The position numbers and the translations under genes are program-made. Positions 1 to 8,182 of a stretch of 64,000 nucleotides of DNA are shown here, piece by piece (within the stretch, counting starts at the first letter, position 1; each line of letters starts with the position of its first letter). The DNA is taken from the NCBI GenBank assembly GCA_036736205.1, contig DAINMX010000005.1, forward strand, positions 1 through 64,000, read 5' to 3'. Below the pieces are notes generated by a model. It was not told where the DNA came from. It worked only from the letters and a program-made list of their open reading frames with translations, and made no database searches. Source of the stretch: XYA12-FULL-58-9 sp001798605 (GTDB lineage: Bacteria > Myxococcota > XYA12-FULL-58-9).

Positions 1-198
1 CACCCCGGTCGGATCGCTGCCGACGGGATGTGCGTTGTTTCTGAGGATCGTGCCCAGACAAACGACGTTCTGCACTAGAAATAGATGATTTGAGATTAAA
101 TATAGACATTATCTTTCTAATATTATACGTATTTCATATTTGTGCAATACCATTGAGGTTCTGGATCCTTAGAGCTTTCATGCGGCAGTGTTCTTCTG
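1..198. other. AT-rich left edge, no confident gene
   Basis: The first 78 bases are open in frame 1 on the plus strand and end at a TAG at 76-78, so they could be the last 25 codons of a gene cut by the window edge. Frame 2 is open nearly as far, so I cannot choose. Bases about 79-170 are strikingly AT-rich in a GC-rich window and hold no gene. The segment lies just downstream of the VapC stop and looks like a junction or spacer. Confidence 0.35.
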
Positions 199-603
199 CT
201 ACGGCGCAATCACCTTAACAGTCGGAAAGTAGGTGCGATACCGTGTCGCGTCGCGAGTGAGAAGGCGAAAGTCCGCGACTGCTGCATGGGCACCGATCAG
301 GAAATCAGGCAAGGGAGAACTCCGCTGGCCTCCTCGTCGCCGATAATTGAGGAATGCCTTGCCCGCCAGAAACGCTGACTCGTATGGTAGCGGGTCTCGT
401 CGATAAAGGCTCACGGGTACTGCATCTTCAAGCTCTTCGATGGTGCCAAACCCAACCGAGACCTCCGCATAAATGATCGGGTTGATGACCAAGATCGCTG
501 AGTCGGCGCATGTTCCCAGTGCTTCTGAGGACCATTGGTACCAATCCGGATCGCTGGTCGCAACATCCAACAACACATTTGCATCGACGAGAACAGGCTT
601 CAT
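199..603 (-). CDS. vapC: VapC-type PIN-domain toxin
   Basis: A 134-residue PIN-domain protein, expected to act in the cytoplasm as a Mg-dependent endoribonuclease toxin. The N-terminus has the PIN strand ending in Asp7 (LVDANVLLD), followed by Glu47 (YAEVSVG), Asp100 (LPDFLIGAHA) and Asp118 (LLTRDATRY), the acidic quartet of the family. Length is typical. Its ATG overlaps the stop of the upstream vapB by one base (TAATG), which implies translational coupling and antitoxin-first synthesis. The RNA target cannot be read from the sequence. PIN and order of genes are clear; the specific subfamily is an inference. Confidence 0.93.
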   Translation of the reverse strand: MKPVLVDANVLLDVATSDPDWYQWSSEALGTCADSAILVINPIIYAEVSVGFGTIEELEDAVPVSLYRRDPLPYESAFLAGKAFLNYRRRGGQRSSPLPDFLIGAHAAVADFRLLTRDATRYRTYFPTVKVIAP

Positions 604-830
604 TACTGCCGCGTAAGCTTCATGATCTCGTCTGTCGACATCTGAACCGAGGCGCGTCCCTTGAGTCGTTTGAGAACCTCGACGCCGCGGGTCTGAGCGG
701 ATCGACTGGCGCGCCTGATCCGCACGGCGTTTCCTTCGATGACGAACTCAACTTCGGTCGACGGCAACAGGCCCAACTTCTCCCGAATCCGCAGAGGTAT
801 TGTCACCTGTCCTTTCGATGTAATCCTCAT
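603..830 (-). CDS. vapB: VapB antitoxin, AbrB/MazE/SpoVT fold
   Basis: A 75-residue antitoxin. The N-terminal swapped-hairpin DNA-binding motif begins at once (MRITSKGQVTIPLRIREKLG), followed by a basic segment and a C-terminal tail that should wrap the VapC toxin. I chose the ATG at 830 because AbrB-type proteins begin directly with this motif; a longer reading frame to 896 would add 22 residues that run through the operator. It overlaps vapC by one base. Regulation is visible: a perfect inverted repeat lies 22 bases upstream of the start. Expected to neutralise VapC and repress its own promoter. Confidence 0.92.
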   Translation of the reverse strand: MRITSKGQVTIPLRIREKLGLLPSTEVEFVIEGNAVRIRRASRSAQTRGVEVLKRLKGRASVQMSTDEIMKLTRQ

Positions 831-851
831 GCTGTGTCTCCAAGGTTGAGC

Positions 852-875
852 GGTATTACATGTAAGAGTAATACC
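852..875. promoter_or_regulatory. Inverted-repeat operator of vapBC
   Basis: A perfect 8-base inverted repeat, GGTATTAC at 852-859 and GTAATACC at 868-875, separated by 8 bases (centre to centre 16 bases, about one and a half helical turns). It lies between the vapB start and the end of the next gene upstream. AbrB-type antitoxins bind such repeats as dimers, so this is the likely autoregulatory operator. The repeat is seen directly; binding is inferred. Confidence 0.75.
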
Positions 876-889
876 ATGATAAAGAGACG

Positions 890-1303
890 TCAACATGATC
901 TACTGGCCTTTGGCAACTTGGACGCGGTGCGGGCAAAGACCAACACATGACAGTCAGGATCGAGGCTGTAGGCAGCGACATCCCCCCAATCTCTCGGAGC
1001 GAGGCCGCAAATCTCCGTTGCGCCATGGGCAAGTGCACGTGCATGGCAGGCGGCAGGATCATCAACGCGGAGATAGAGTTCGGCGCGGGGAATGCCGCGT
1101 GCCTGGGCCGGGTCCGGCAGCCGATCTCCCAGGAGTTGCTTGATCCCCTCCTCGGGCATGAGGCCCAACACACAACCGTCTTTCAACGCGAATTCGGTCA
1201 TGCCGGGGACGTTCAGCCTGGGCTTGCTGTCCAACACCTGCTGATAGAAGGCCGTACTGGTCGACTGATCCTTCACATACAGAATGAACAGAGCTTCCTT
1301 CAT
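890..1303 (-). CDS. VOC-family (glyoxalase/bleomycin-resistance fold) protein
   Basis: A 137-residue protein with the paired beta-alpha-beta-beta-beta modules of the vicinal oxygen chelate fold: ALFILYVKDQSTSTAFYQQVL at the start, a LGLMPEEG strand, then YLRVDDPAACHARALAHGA, DWGDVAAYSLDPDCHVLVF at the end. The DPDGH-like motif is DPDCH here. I chose the ATG at 1303 because the family motif starts right there and a GGGGA lies upstream; the upstream extension to 1357 is Arg-rich and unlike the family. Substrate is unknown; members include glyoxalase-like enzymes and antibiotic-binding proteins. It precedes vapB on the same strand but the operator suggests a separate promoter for the toxin pair. 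Confidence 0.8.
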   Translation of the reverse strand: MKEALFILYVKDQSTSTAFYQQVLDSKPRLNVPGMTEFALKDGCVLGLMPEEGIKQLLGDRLPDPAQARGIPRAELYLRVDDPAACHARALAHGATEICGLAPRDWGDVAAYSLDPDCHVLVFARTASKLPKASRSC

Positions 1304-1520
1304 GTCCCCATTCCGACAGTGTTGACGTTGGCCGCAGCGCCGCTCACGCCTCCTCAATCCGGTCGAAGATTTCCATCCTAGACTGGAACCTCGCGTAGGT
1401 CATCAGAGTGTGACCTACTAACAGGCCTAACGTGATGGGTTCGCCGTCGCACGCCAGGATGAAGAAGAAGGCCTTGAGGAGTGGCGGGTAAACCAATCGT
1501 GATTATGTTCTTCGCTTCTC

Positions 1521-3320
1521 ATGCCTGCCGCTCTGGAGAATGACGAGATTTCCCTGACCGGCTTGGCCGTATGTCCGGGTGTTGCGCTCGGACGTGTCTG
1601 TTTGATGAACGAGGAGCGGCACGCGGACCTTGACCTCTCATGTGTCTCGATCGAGGCCGTGGACCAAGAGCTGCAGGAGTTGGAGCGAGCGCGCCGGGTG
1701 GCTGTGGTGCAGCTGGAGGATCTGGCCCGGGAGACTGTCCGGAGAATCGGCGAATCCGAGGCAGCGATCTTCATGGCACAGAGAATGATCGTCGAGGACG
1801 TCGCCTTGAACGCCGAGGTGACCCGATACATCGAAGCATCCAGGATGACCGCAGCGGCGGCGCTCTCTCTCGGCCTCGATGGGCTCGAGAAACGCTTGGC
1901 GGCCGTAGATGACGAATACATTAGCGAGCGCGCCACTGACATCGGAGAGGTCAAACGGCGCCTCTTGGACGCCCTCGCGCGCGTGTCGAGGTCATTGCGG
2001 TGCGACGGCCAGAGTCACTGTCAGCGCGGCCAGAAACGCATCGTGGTGGCAGGGCAGCTCACTGCGGGCTTGGTTCTGGAGGTCGCCGGCCGGGGCGTCA
2101 AGGGGTTAGTCACCGAGCGAGGAGGCGCGGGTTGTCACGGCGCAATCTTGGCCAAGAGCCTGGGCATCCCGACGGTCACGGGCATCGACGGGGCCGTGCA
2201 ACGGGCCGCCTGTGGTGCTGAGGTCTTGGTCGACGGCAGCCGCGGAGAGGTCGTCCTGTGGCCGTCGCGACAGCGCGTCGACGCGGTGCGGAGCACGCAC
2301 AGCCGACCCGTCGTGTCTGGCCGGAGCGAGCCGGTGGACGACCTTGAGGTCATGGCAAACATCAACGGGTCGCACGATGTCCACGATGCGACTCGATCCG
2401 GAGCCGAAGGCATTGGCCTCTATCGCACCGAAGTAGAGGTCTTCGCGGCGCAGCAGTTTCTAGCCGAGGAGGAGCAGACCGAGCGCTACCAACAGGTCAT
2501 CCGCGCCATGGACGGCCGTCCCGTCTATTTCCGCATGCTCGACCTGGGCGGTGACAAACGGCTGTCGGAGTCTCGAGAAGAGGACAATCCCCAGCTCGGC
2601 TTGCGGGGCACCCGGCTGCTGCTCGCACGACCCGATATTCTGGGGCCCCAGGCGAGAGCGCTCGCCCGCGCATCGGTGCTGACAGGTCAGCCCGTGCATG
2701 TCATGTATCCGATGGTGACGGGCGTTGATCAGTTCCTGCGCGTGCGCGCCGCGTTCACACACGCAACGGAGAACCTCGCGCAAGCCAGCATCCGTCACGG
2801 GATCATGCTCGAGGTTCCAGCCGCGTGCCTTCAGGCACACGAGCTCTTCCAACGCGCCGACTTCGCCAGCATCGGCACCAATGATCTCGTTCAGTTCCTC
2901 TACGCCGTGGATCGAGACAACAACGCCGTAGCCGCCGACTACTCGCCTGACGGGCCGGCGCTTTGGTGGCTGTTGCGGCAAGTTGCCAGTGCAGCACGGG
3001 CAACAGGCCGGCCGCTGTCGATCTGCGGCGAGATTGCTGGCGACCCGGATTATCTCAAGAAGATCGTGGGCTCGGGCATTCATAGCGTGAGCGTGACTCC
3101 GACGAGCATCGCGTCTATTCGCGCCAGAGCGCGGCAGCTCGGGCCTTCCGGTGGTCTGGCCGTGCCAGATGGAATCGGTAGCGCAGACCAGTGCGGCAGG
3201 TTGCCGAAGCAGCCGAGCTCAACAACCGGTGTCCCGGCATCGGACACTCGTTCCGCAACCGTTGCAAATCGGCCAACAGCGGTTGGTGCTCCTGTTGCAA
3301 CCGGGAGAGCTCGCCCGTAA
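1521..3320 (+). CDS. ptsI: PTS phosphoenolpyruvate-protein phosphotransferase (enzyme I)
   Basis: A 599-residue enzyme I, which takes phosphate from phosphoenolpyruvate and passes it to HPr. Order of domains: N-terminal part with helical HPr-binding insertion (about 10-150), swivelling phosphohistidine domain with His206 (ERGGAGCHGAILAKSLGIP), then the PEP-binding TIM barrel with GLYRTE (299-304), LDLGGDK (340-346), MLEVPAA (429-435), IGTNDLVQF (451-459) and catalytic Cys502 in ICGEIAGD. Two oddities: the usual TSH before the active-site His is GCH, and a 59-residue Ser/Thr/Ala/Pro-rich tail follows the normal end near 540. No HPr or permease is visible nearby, so it could serve a regulatory PTS rather than sugar uptake. 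No good ribosome site precedes the ATG. Confidence 0.9.
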   Translation: MPAALENDEISLTGLAVCPGVALGRVCLMNEERHADLDLSCVSIEAVDQELQELERARRVAVVQLEDLARETVRRIGESEAAIFMAQRMIVEDVALNAEVTRYIEASRMTAAAALSLGLDGLEKRLAAVDDEYISERATDIGEVKRRLLDALARVSRSLRCDGQSHCQRGQKRIVVAGQLTAGLVLEVAGRGVKGLVTERGGAGCHGAILAKSLGIPTVTGIDGAVQRAACGAEVLVDGSRGEVVLWPSRQRVDAVRSTHSRPVVSGRSEPVDDLEVMANINGSHDVHDATRSGAEGIGLYRTEVEVFAAQQFLAEEEQTERYQQVIRAMDGRPVYFRMLDLGGDKRLSESREEDNPQLGLRGTRLLLARPDILGPQARALARASVLTGQPVHVMYPMVTGVDQFLRVRAAFTHATENLAQASIRHGIMLEVPAACLQAHELFQRADFASIGTNDLVQFLYAVDRDNNAVAADYSPDGPALWWLLRQVASAARATGRPLSICGEIAGDPDYLKKIVGSGIHSVSVTPTSIASIRARARQLGPSGGLAVPDGIGSADQCGRLPKQPSSTTGVPASDTRSATVANRPTAVGAPVATGRARP

Positions 3321-3405
3321 TGAATGAAGAACAACACCACAAGAACAAACAACACCAGGACTTGACAAAATGCCGTAGATAGCGTTCTCTCCCCACCCTC
3401 ACATC

Positions 3406-3505
3406 NNNNNNNNNNNNNNNNNNNNNNNNNNNNNNNNNNNNNNNNNNNNNNNNNNNNNNNNNNNNNNNNNNNNNNNNNNNNNNNNNNNNNNNNNNNNNNN
3501 NNNNN
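3406..3505. other. Assembly gap (100 N)
   Basis: Exactly 100 N, a conventional placeholder for a gap of unknown size. It lies between the end of ptsI and the convergent end of the inosine kinase gene. The left flank (3321-3405) shows no coding signal, so a small gene could be missing here. Confidence 0.98.
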
Positions 3506-3534
3506 CCAGACAATCTGTTTCCAGACAACTGATC

Positions 3535-4833
3535 TCAGTCTTCTTCGTCGTGCTCGCCGTATTCTGGGTCGTCACTGTCCGGCCCCACTGGGCCGTCGAG
3601 GCGAGGCGTGTGTCCACGCAGGACCTCATAGGCGACGCGGTTGCCATACTGGGCGTTGCGCGACAAAGACGAGTAGGTGAGGAACCGCATCGGTGCTGCG
3701 TGTTTCCTACTGTTGGGTACGGTGGTCCGATGGTAGCGATTGGCAACAATGTCGTGGAGGATCGCCGCCAATGCGGCATCGCCGGCTCCGCTGGTATTGC
3801 TGAGGCGGTCGGGACCACCGCGGTATGGGTGAATGTGGCTGAACACTTGCAGCGGCGTTTCACAATCACTGCGGCGCAGAAGTCGACTGTACTCCCAGCG
3901 ATTGTATTCGGGGATCGACTTTGAGCGGATCTTGGCTTTGGTTTCTCGTTTGGCTCGTTCATCGGTATAGCCACCGAGGGTCAGCCCCTGTGGCCCCTCG
4001 GTGATGATGACGACATCGACCCATTCGAGGATCATTTTTGCCGCAAGCAGGGCGTCCCCAACACCCGTGAGAGCCTCCGCCTCGAGGACATTCATAGCCG
4101 CTACGGTGGCGTAGTCGTTGAGGACCTGGCGCACCAGCTGCCGCTTTTCTCGAACCAAGTTGGAGGTCCCAAGACCAAAGGCCACCGGAACATCGGCCTC
4201 TTTGGCCAAGGCCATCAATCTCATGGCGGCTTTGGCGATGGGCCAGTCGGGATCGCGCAGGCAATACAGCGAGGTGAGCACAACCCCTGCTGACCGCACC
4301 ACATCCTCTGGAATGTGCTCGGGCCCATAGAGGTCCGCGACACCGGGGGCAACGCCAAAGGCGCGATCACCGTCAGGAGAGATGCAAGTAATGGCGGTAC
4401 CCGTGTAACCATCAAACGGAGCGAGGTGACTCAAGTCGACGGCTTTGGGAGTCTGCGCAACATAGGCAAAACCCGGCTCGCCAGGGCGGATCGTGCTCTC
4501 TATGGCCCCGAGCAGCACTGCCGCCTCACCGGAGAGGTGAGTGAAATTATTGAGAGTGTTGGCCACTGTGCCACCCGCCGCGTAGCGCCGCCGGCCGCTA
4601 CAACGGGACAACAAACTTCGGCAGGCCTCTTCACTTAGCTGAATCGATTCTCCGGCAACCAATCCGATCTCATTGCAAAGGTCGGGAGAGACCTCAACTT
4701 CGATATCGACGAGCACCTCATCGAGCCCCACCAGGTGAAATCGTCGTTCGCCCACCGGATTTGGAACAACGCAAGTGGTCTTCTTCGTGATGGGGAAGTA
4801 ATGCTCGGCTATTCTTGGACCAGGAAAGCGCAT
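3535..4833 (-). CDS. gsk: Inosine-guanosine kinase (PfkB family)
   Basis: A 432-residue ribokinase-family nucleoside kinase that would phosphorylate inosine and guanosine with ATP in purine salvage. It matches the E. coli Gsk family closely from its first residues (MRFPG...EHYFP) through AAGGTVANTLNNF, the nucleotide-site ITEGPQGL, a conserved SHIHPYRGGPDRLSNTSGAGDAALAA active-site stretch with the catalytic Asp in GAGD, and RYHRTTVPNSRKH. Length is normal for Gsk. I chose the ATG at 4833 because it aligns with the known N-terminus; a TTG 33 bases upstream is possible but unneeded. The C-terminal tail is acidic (Asp/Glu rich). It ends 29 bases after the assembly gap. Confidence 0.93.
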   Translation of the reverse strand: MRFPGPRIAEHYFPITKKTTCVVPNPVGERRFHLVGLDEVLVDIEVEVSPDLCNEIGLVAGESIQLSEEACRSLLSRCSGRRRYAAGGTVANTLNNFTHLSGEAAVLLGAIESTIRPGEPGFAYVAQTPKAVDLSHLAPFDGYTGTAITCISPDGDRAFGVAPGVADLYGPEHIPEDVVRSAGVVLTSLYCLRDPDWPIAKAAMRLMALAKEADVPVAFGLGTSNLVREKRQLVRQVLNDYATVAAMNVLEAEALTGVGDALLAAKMILEWVDVVIITEGPQGLTLGGYTDERAKRETKAKIRSKSIPEYNRWEYSRLLRRSDCETPLQVFSHIHPYRGGPDRLSNTSGAGDAALAAILHDIVANRYHRTTVPNSRKHAAPMRFLTYSSLSRNAQYGNRVAYEVLRGHTPRLDGPVGPDSDDPEYGEHDEED

Positions 4834-4961
4834 CGAGCGCACGCTTGTACCACGGCTGTGAGACAAAGTGCTATCGAAGAACCTCGCCCATTACCGATTT
4901 TGCTTGGTCACCCGCCAGGGAGGCCGAGCGGCGAGCCAAAACGCAACAGCGCAACAACGAC

Positions 4962-5228
4962 TTGGTGCTTTGGTGCTGTTGCTGCTCAGGCAATATGTCC
5001 CCCTTGGTGCTTTGGTGCTGTTGTTGCTCAGGCAATATGTCCCCCCTTGGTGCTTTGGTGCTTTGGTGCTTTGGTGCTTTGGTGCTTNNNNNNNNNNNNN
5101 NNNNNNNNNNNNNNNNNNNNNNNNNNNNNNNNNNNNNNNNNNNNNNNNNNNNNNNNNNNNNNNNNNNNNNNNNNNNNNNNNNNNNNNTTGGTGCTTTGGT
5201 GCTTTGGTGCTTTGGTGCTTTGGTGCTT
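4962..5228. repeat. Octamer TTGGTGCT tandem array with a 42-base nested direct repeat
   Basis: Perfect head-to-tail copies of the octamer TTGGTGCT: five copies at 5047-5086 and five more at 5188-5227, on both sides of a gap. Left of these, two copies of a 42-43 base unit (4962-5003 and 5004-5046) each begin with two octamers and continue with GTTGYTGCTCAGGCAATATG and a C run. Because 8 is not a multiple of 3, the array reads through all three frames without stops but has no coding sense. It lies upstream of both gsk (minus) and the response regulator (plus). The 4834-5349 interval holds no gene. Confidence 0.95.
5088..5187. other. Assembly gap (100 N) inside the octamer array
   Basis: Exactly 100 N bounded on both sides by the same octamer phase, so the true copy number is unknown. 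The gap was most likely caused by the repeat itself. Confidence 0.98.
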
Positions 5229-5349
5229 GACCCGGGGTTTTGGCGACGATAAGGGACCCGATTGAGTCCCAATAGACTATGTTTGTAAGCCGGCCCGCCT
5301 CAGGAAATCGCTGGCTGGTAAGCTATCTAAATGTGAAGGGTGGCGAGTC

Positions 5350-6561
5350 ATGGCGTCTGGTGCAGCCGTCGCAGACCAGGGCATCATCGAATTTCCTAGA
5401 GCATCATCTGAAGAAGGCCACCTCAGGCCGAGGCCGAGTGCCGTCGTGGATTCTGGAACACGAGAGCGTAACCAGGCCGACAATCAATCAGGTGTATGTC
5501 AGGATCGATTGCGGGTTCTCGTCGTCGACGATGAGTCGGAGAACACCGAGCTCGTTGCGCGTTGCCTGCGGCAGAGCTACGAGGTGGATACCGCCCTATC
5601 GGCCGAGCAGGGACTCGAGCTGATCCGCTCCAATCGTTACGATCTGATCATTTCCGATCAACGGATGCCCGGCATGAGCGGCTCGCAGTTTCTTGCTGAG
5701 AGCATGGAACAAACTCCTGGCAGCATACGCATTATCATCACGGCATATTCAGATATGGACGCAGCGGTTGACGCCATCAACAAGGCTGACGTATCGGCGT
5801 TCGTTCGCAAACCTTTCACCCCCAATGAGCTCCGCGATGCCATCAATCGCGCTGAGAGGGTCAAGGGGGTTGTGAATGAGGGGCCTGAGCGAGGATTTAG
5901 GCAGATCGTCGAGAGCTTGTCGTGCGGTGTGGCGGTTGTGCAGCAAGGGAGATTGCGTTACCAGAATCCCGAATGGAAGAAAGTCATTGGTGACGGCCCG
6001 GCAGCTTTTCAGAACTTCGTCGACATCTTCCCATTGTCAGACCGGAAGCGGTTGGCCCACTGGGTGGACGGAGATGACGCCAATACGCCCATTGTGGCAA
6101 CACTGCCGAGCGGTGCGGAAGTATCCTTGTCATCGGTGCCGCTACAGTACGAAGGTGGGAGCGCCCGTTTGGTGCACCTCCACTCGAGAACCCATTCAAA
6201 ATCCGAAGCACCTGCCCGTCCGCGAATCCTCCTGGTGGACGATGAAGAGCCCATCCTACGCAGCTTTCATCGACTGCTGCGGCCAAATTACGACGTGGTG
6301 ACCGCGGCGAACGGACAGGAGGCATGGGAAATTCTCAGTCGTGATACCGACTTCCAGTTGATCCTCAGCGACGTCGACATGCCTCGCATGAATGGTATCA
6401 ACCTCTACAAAGAAATCGCCGCCTCAAACCCGGAGCTAGCAAGCAAAGTGGTGCTCATGACCGGTGGGGCCGGCATCGATGGCAGCGACGTGGCCGGTCA
6501 CGTTCTTTGTCTGAACAAGCCGGTGATGGCAGCGGACATAACAGACCTCCTGCGCCGTTGA
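5350..6561 (+). CDS. Response regulator with two receiver domains flanking a PAS-like segment
   Basis: A 403-residue protein with no DNA-binding or catalytic output domain. Residues 55-175 form a first receiver (acidic pair Asp60/Asp61, phosphoacceptor Asp103 in IISDQRMPGMSG, Lys153 in VRKPF). Residues about 180-280 are PAS-like (SLSCGVAVVQQGRLRYQNPEW, as in sensor PAS folds). Residues 290-403 form a second receiver (DDEE at 297-300, Asp341 in LILSDVDMPRMNG, Lys in LNKPV). The first 50 residues look disordered. The ATG has AGGGTGG upstream. It probably relays phosphate within a multi-component phosphorelay; the partner kinase is not in the window. Confidence 0.85.
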   Translation: MASGAAVADQGIIEFPRASSEEGHLRPRPSAVVDSGTRERNQADNQSGVCQDRLRVLVVDDESENTELVARCLRQSYEVDTALSAEQGLELIRSNRYDLIISDQRMPGMSGSQFLAESMEQTPGSIRIIITAYSDMDAAVDAINKADVSAFVRKPFTPNELRDAINRAERVKGVVNEGPERGFRQIVESLSCGVAVVQQGRLRYQNPEWKKVIGDGPAAFQNFVDIFPLSDRKRLAHWVDGDDANTPIVATLPSGAEVSLSSVPLQYEGGSARLVHLHSRTHSKSEAPARPRILLVDDEEPILRSFHRLLRPNYDVVTAANGQEAWEILSRDTDFQLILSDVDMPRMNGINLYKEIAASNPELASKVVLMTGGAGIDGSDVAGHVLCLNKPVMAADITDLLRR

Positions 6562-6585
6562 AGTCTGAGCAGACGGTCGCCAAAT

Positions 6586-7101
6586 TCACCCGGGTGCGGC
6601 GACGAATATCCCCACAATAGTATAGTAGGCGTCGCCCTTGGGCCTTCTGACCAGCACCTCATCGTCGAGCCGACGGCCCATCAAGGCTATTGCCACTGGG
6701 GAATCAACGCTAATGTAGCCGCGCTCGATGCTGGATTCATCGGCACCGACAATTCTATACCGCGAAGTGGCACCCTCCTCATCTTCGAGGTCGACCCAAC
6801 AACCAAAATTCACACGGCCGTCGTCCGGTGGTGGCTCCGTCACCACCGTGAGCACATCGAGGCGGTTGCCGAGAAACTTGAGCTTACGGTCAATGCCAGC
6901 AAGTTTGATCTTCCCATATACATACTCTGCGTTCTCCGAGCGATCGCCCTCGGCGGCAGCATTGGCCACGCCTTCTGCCACCCGCGGTCGCTCCACTGAC
7001 CACAGGCGCGATGCCTCCTCCTGAAGGGTGCGATAACCCTCTTGGGTGATCTTTCCCGGCTTTCGCGATTCGTCTGGACGGGTTCTGGTGCGGGTGCCCA
7101 T
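6586..7101 (-). CDS. greB: Transcription elongation factor GreB
   Basis: A 171-residue Gre factor, which enters the secondary channel of RNA polymerase and stimulates cleavage of backtracked RNA. The N-terminal coiled coil carries the acidic tip in AAEGDRSENAEYVYGKIKL, which fits GreB better than GreA, as do RLWSVERPRV and GIDRKLKFLGNRL. The C-terminal FKBP-like domain ends with SPVAIALMGRRLDDEVLVRRPKGDAYYTI, close to the family signature. A basic N-terminal tail of about 15 residues precedes the coiled coil. It is convergent with the response regulator and divergent from the sigma-factor operon. Confidence 0.92.
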   Translation of the reverse strand: MGTRTRTRPDESRKPGKITQEGYRTLQEEASRLWSVERPRVAEGVANAAAEGDRSENAEYVYGKIKLAGIDRKLKFLGNRLDVLTVVTEPPPDDGRVNFGCWVDLEDEEGATSRYRIVGADESSIERGYISVDSPVAIALMGRRLDDEVLVRRPKGDAYYTIVGIFVAAPG

Positions 7102-7246
7102 GGGTACTCTCTAGCGCGCGACACAACGGCATACCAGAACGATCGAGGTGCTACCTGCACCGACACTTGCCTACCTGAGTGCCGAAACAAAGGTCGGGTT
7201 TTTGTGGTGCCGGTGATGATAATTGTCGGTTCTAAGCTCAACTAAG

Positions 7247-8182
7247 ATGGGTGTGCCAATGGCGGTGTCCATGATCATGCTGTTGTTTGCAGCGAATGCC
7301 GCCGCCAAGGATCCGACCATGCCCATAGGCCTCACGGTTCACGACTCCGCAGACGCCAAAGATTTTGAGGTCTTTCTGCGGCAGCGGGCAATGGAGAACT
7401 GGCCCAACCTCGAGCTCAGACAAGAATCCGCGGGCGAAGGATTCATGGTCACCCTATCATGGCCGAGCAGCTCGACAGTCTTGGTTCACGTGGCAGAGGC
7501 AGGGGTGGAGATCGCTCACCGCGAGATCGCCATTGCCGACGTGGGTGCAGCCAAGCTCACCGTATGGTTGGTGGTCAAATCGGCCCTGGAGAGGGCGTTG
7601 CGGGTAGCCAGCGAGCCCCAACCAGCGAAGCCTGTGGAGCTCTCGACCACAAAAATGGCAATCAAAGGCTCCCAACACCTGACGCAAGAGAGCCAGGCAC
7701 AAGAATGGGGAATGGCAGTGTTGGTGGGTATGGCCATGGGCGCGCCCCAACTGTTTCACGTGGGCCCCGCCTTCGCTCTCTGGAGCCGCCCTTGGCATCG
7801 TCTCTGGCTCGCCGGTGAGATTGGGTACGCGCTCACGCCAGGGGTCGTGCTCAAGGATGGCAACGTTGGCCTGCTCATTCACCATATTCCCGTGCGACTG
7901 TTGACGGCCTGGCAACTCGATGGTTCGCAGACCTTCGCCGCTGGTGCCTATGCCACAGCGGAGGTGAAATTCGCGGTCACCCACGCCACATCGCAAACGG
8001 CAGTTGGCGTCGACGTGGGCGCATTCATTCAAGCCCAGATTCCATTGTCCGCGTCCCGCTCCCACTTCTCGGCCCGTGTCGCGGTGGGGATGTGCCCCCT
8101 GCGGCACCGCTACATCCTTGACGATGAAACGTTGGAAGAGCGGCCCTGGATCGCCAGCATCTCATCGGGGGTCGCCTGGTAA
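7247..8182 (+). CDS. Exported protein of unknown function, probable outer-membrane barrel, first gene of the sigma-factor operon
   Basis: Not recognised by family. From the ATG at 7247 the 311-residue product starts with a signal peptide (VPMAVSMIMLLFAANAAAKD). Residues up to about 120 look like a small periplasmic alpha/beta domain. From about 155 on, alternating strands rich in Gly and aromatics (FHVGPAFALWSRPW, WLAGEIGYALTPGVVL) lead to a terminal Trp (SSGVAW), a mark of outer-membrane beta-barrels. A TTG start 24 bases upstream is the alternative. The stop overlaps the next ATG by one base (TAATG), so it is translationally coupled to the ECF sigma factor and may belong to its sensory pathway. 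Confidence 0.65.
   Translation: MGVPMAVSMIMLLFAANAAAKDPTMPIGLTVHDSADAKDFEVFLRQRAMENWPNLELRQESAGEGFMVTLSWPSSSTVLVHVAEAGVEIAHREIAIADVGAAKLTVWLVVKSALERALRVASEPQPAKPVELSTTKMAIKGSQHLTQESQAQEWGMAVLVGMAMGAPQLFHVGPAFALWSRPWHRLWLAGEIGYALTPGVVLKDGNVGLLIHHIPVRLLTAWQLDGSQTFAAGAYATAEVKFAVTHATSQTAVGVDVGAFIQAQIPLSASRSHFSARVAVGMCPLRHRYILDDETLEERPWIASISSGVAW

Noticed and set aside
4815..5265. Frames running through the octamer array (LVLWCFGA repeats)
   Set aside because: An 8-base repeat without stops gives open frames in all phases. The peptide has no coding sense and the frames cross a gap.
6564..6575. GTCTG-AG-CAGAC hairpin between the response regulator and greB
   Set aside because: The stem is five bases with a two-base loop and no T run on either strand, so it is not convincing as a terminator.
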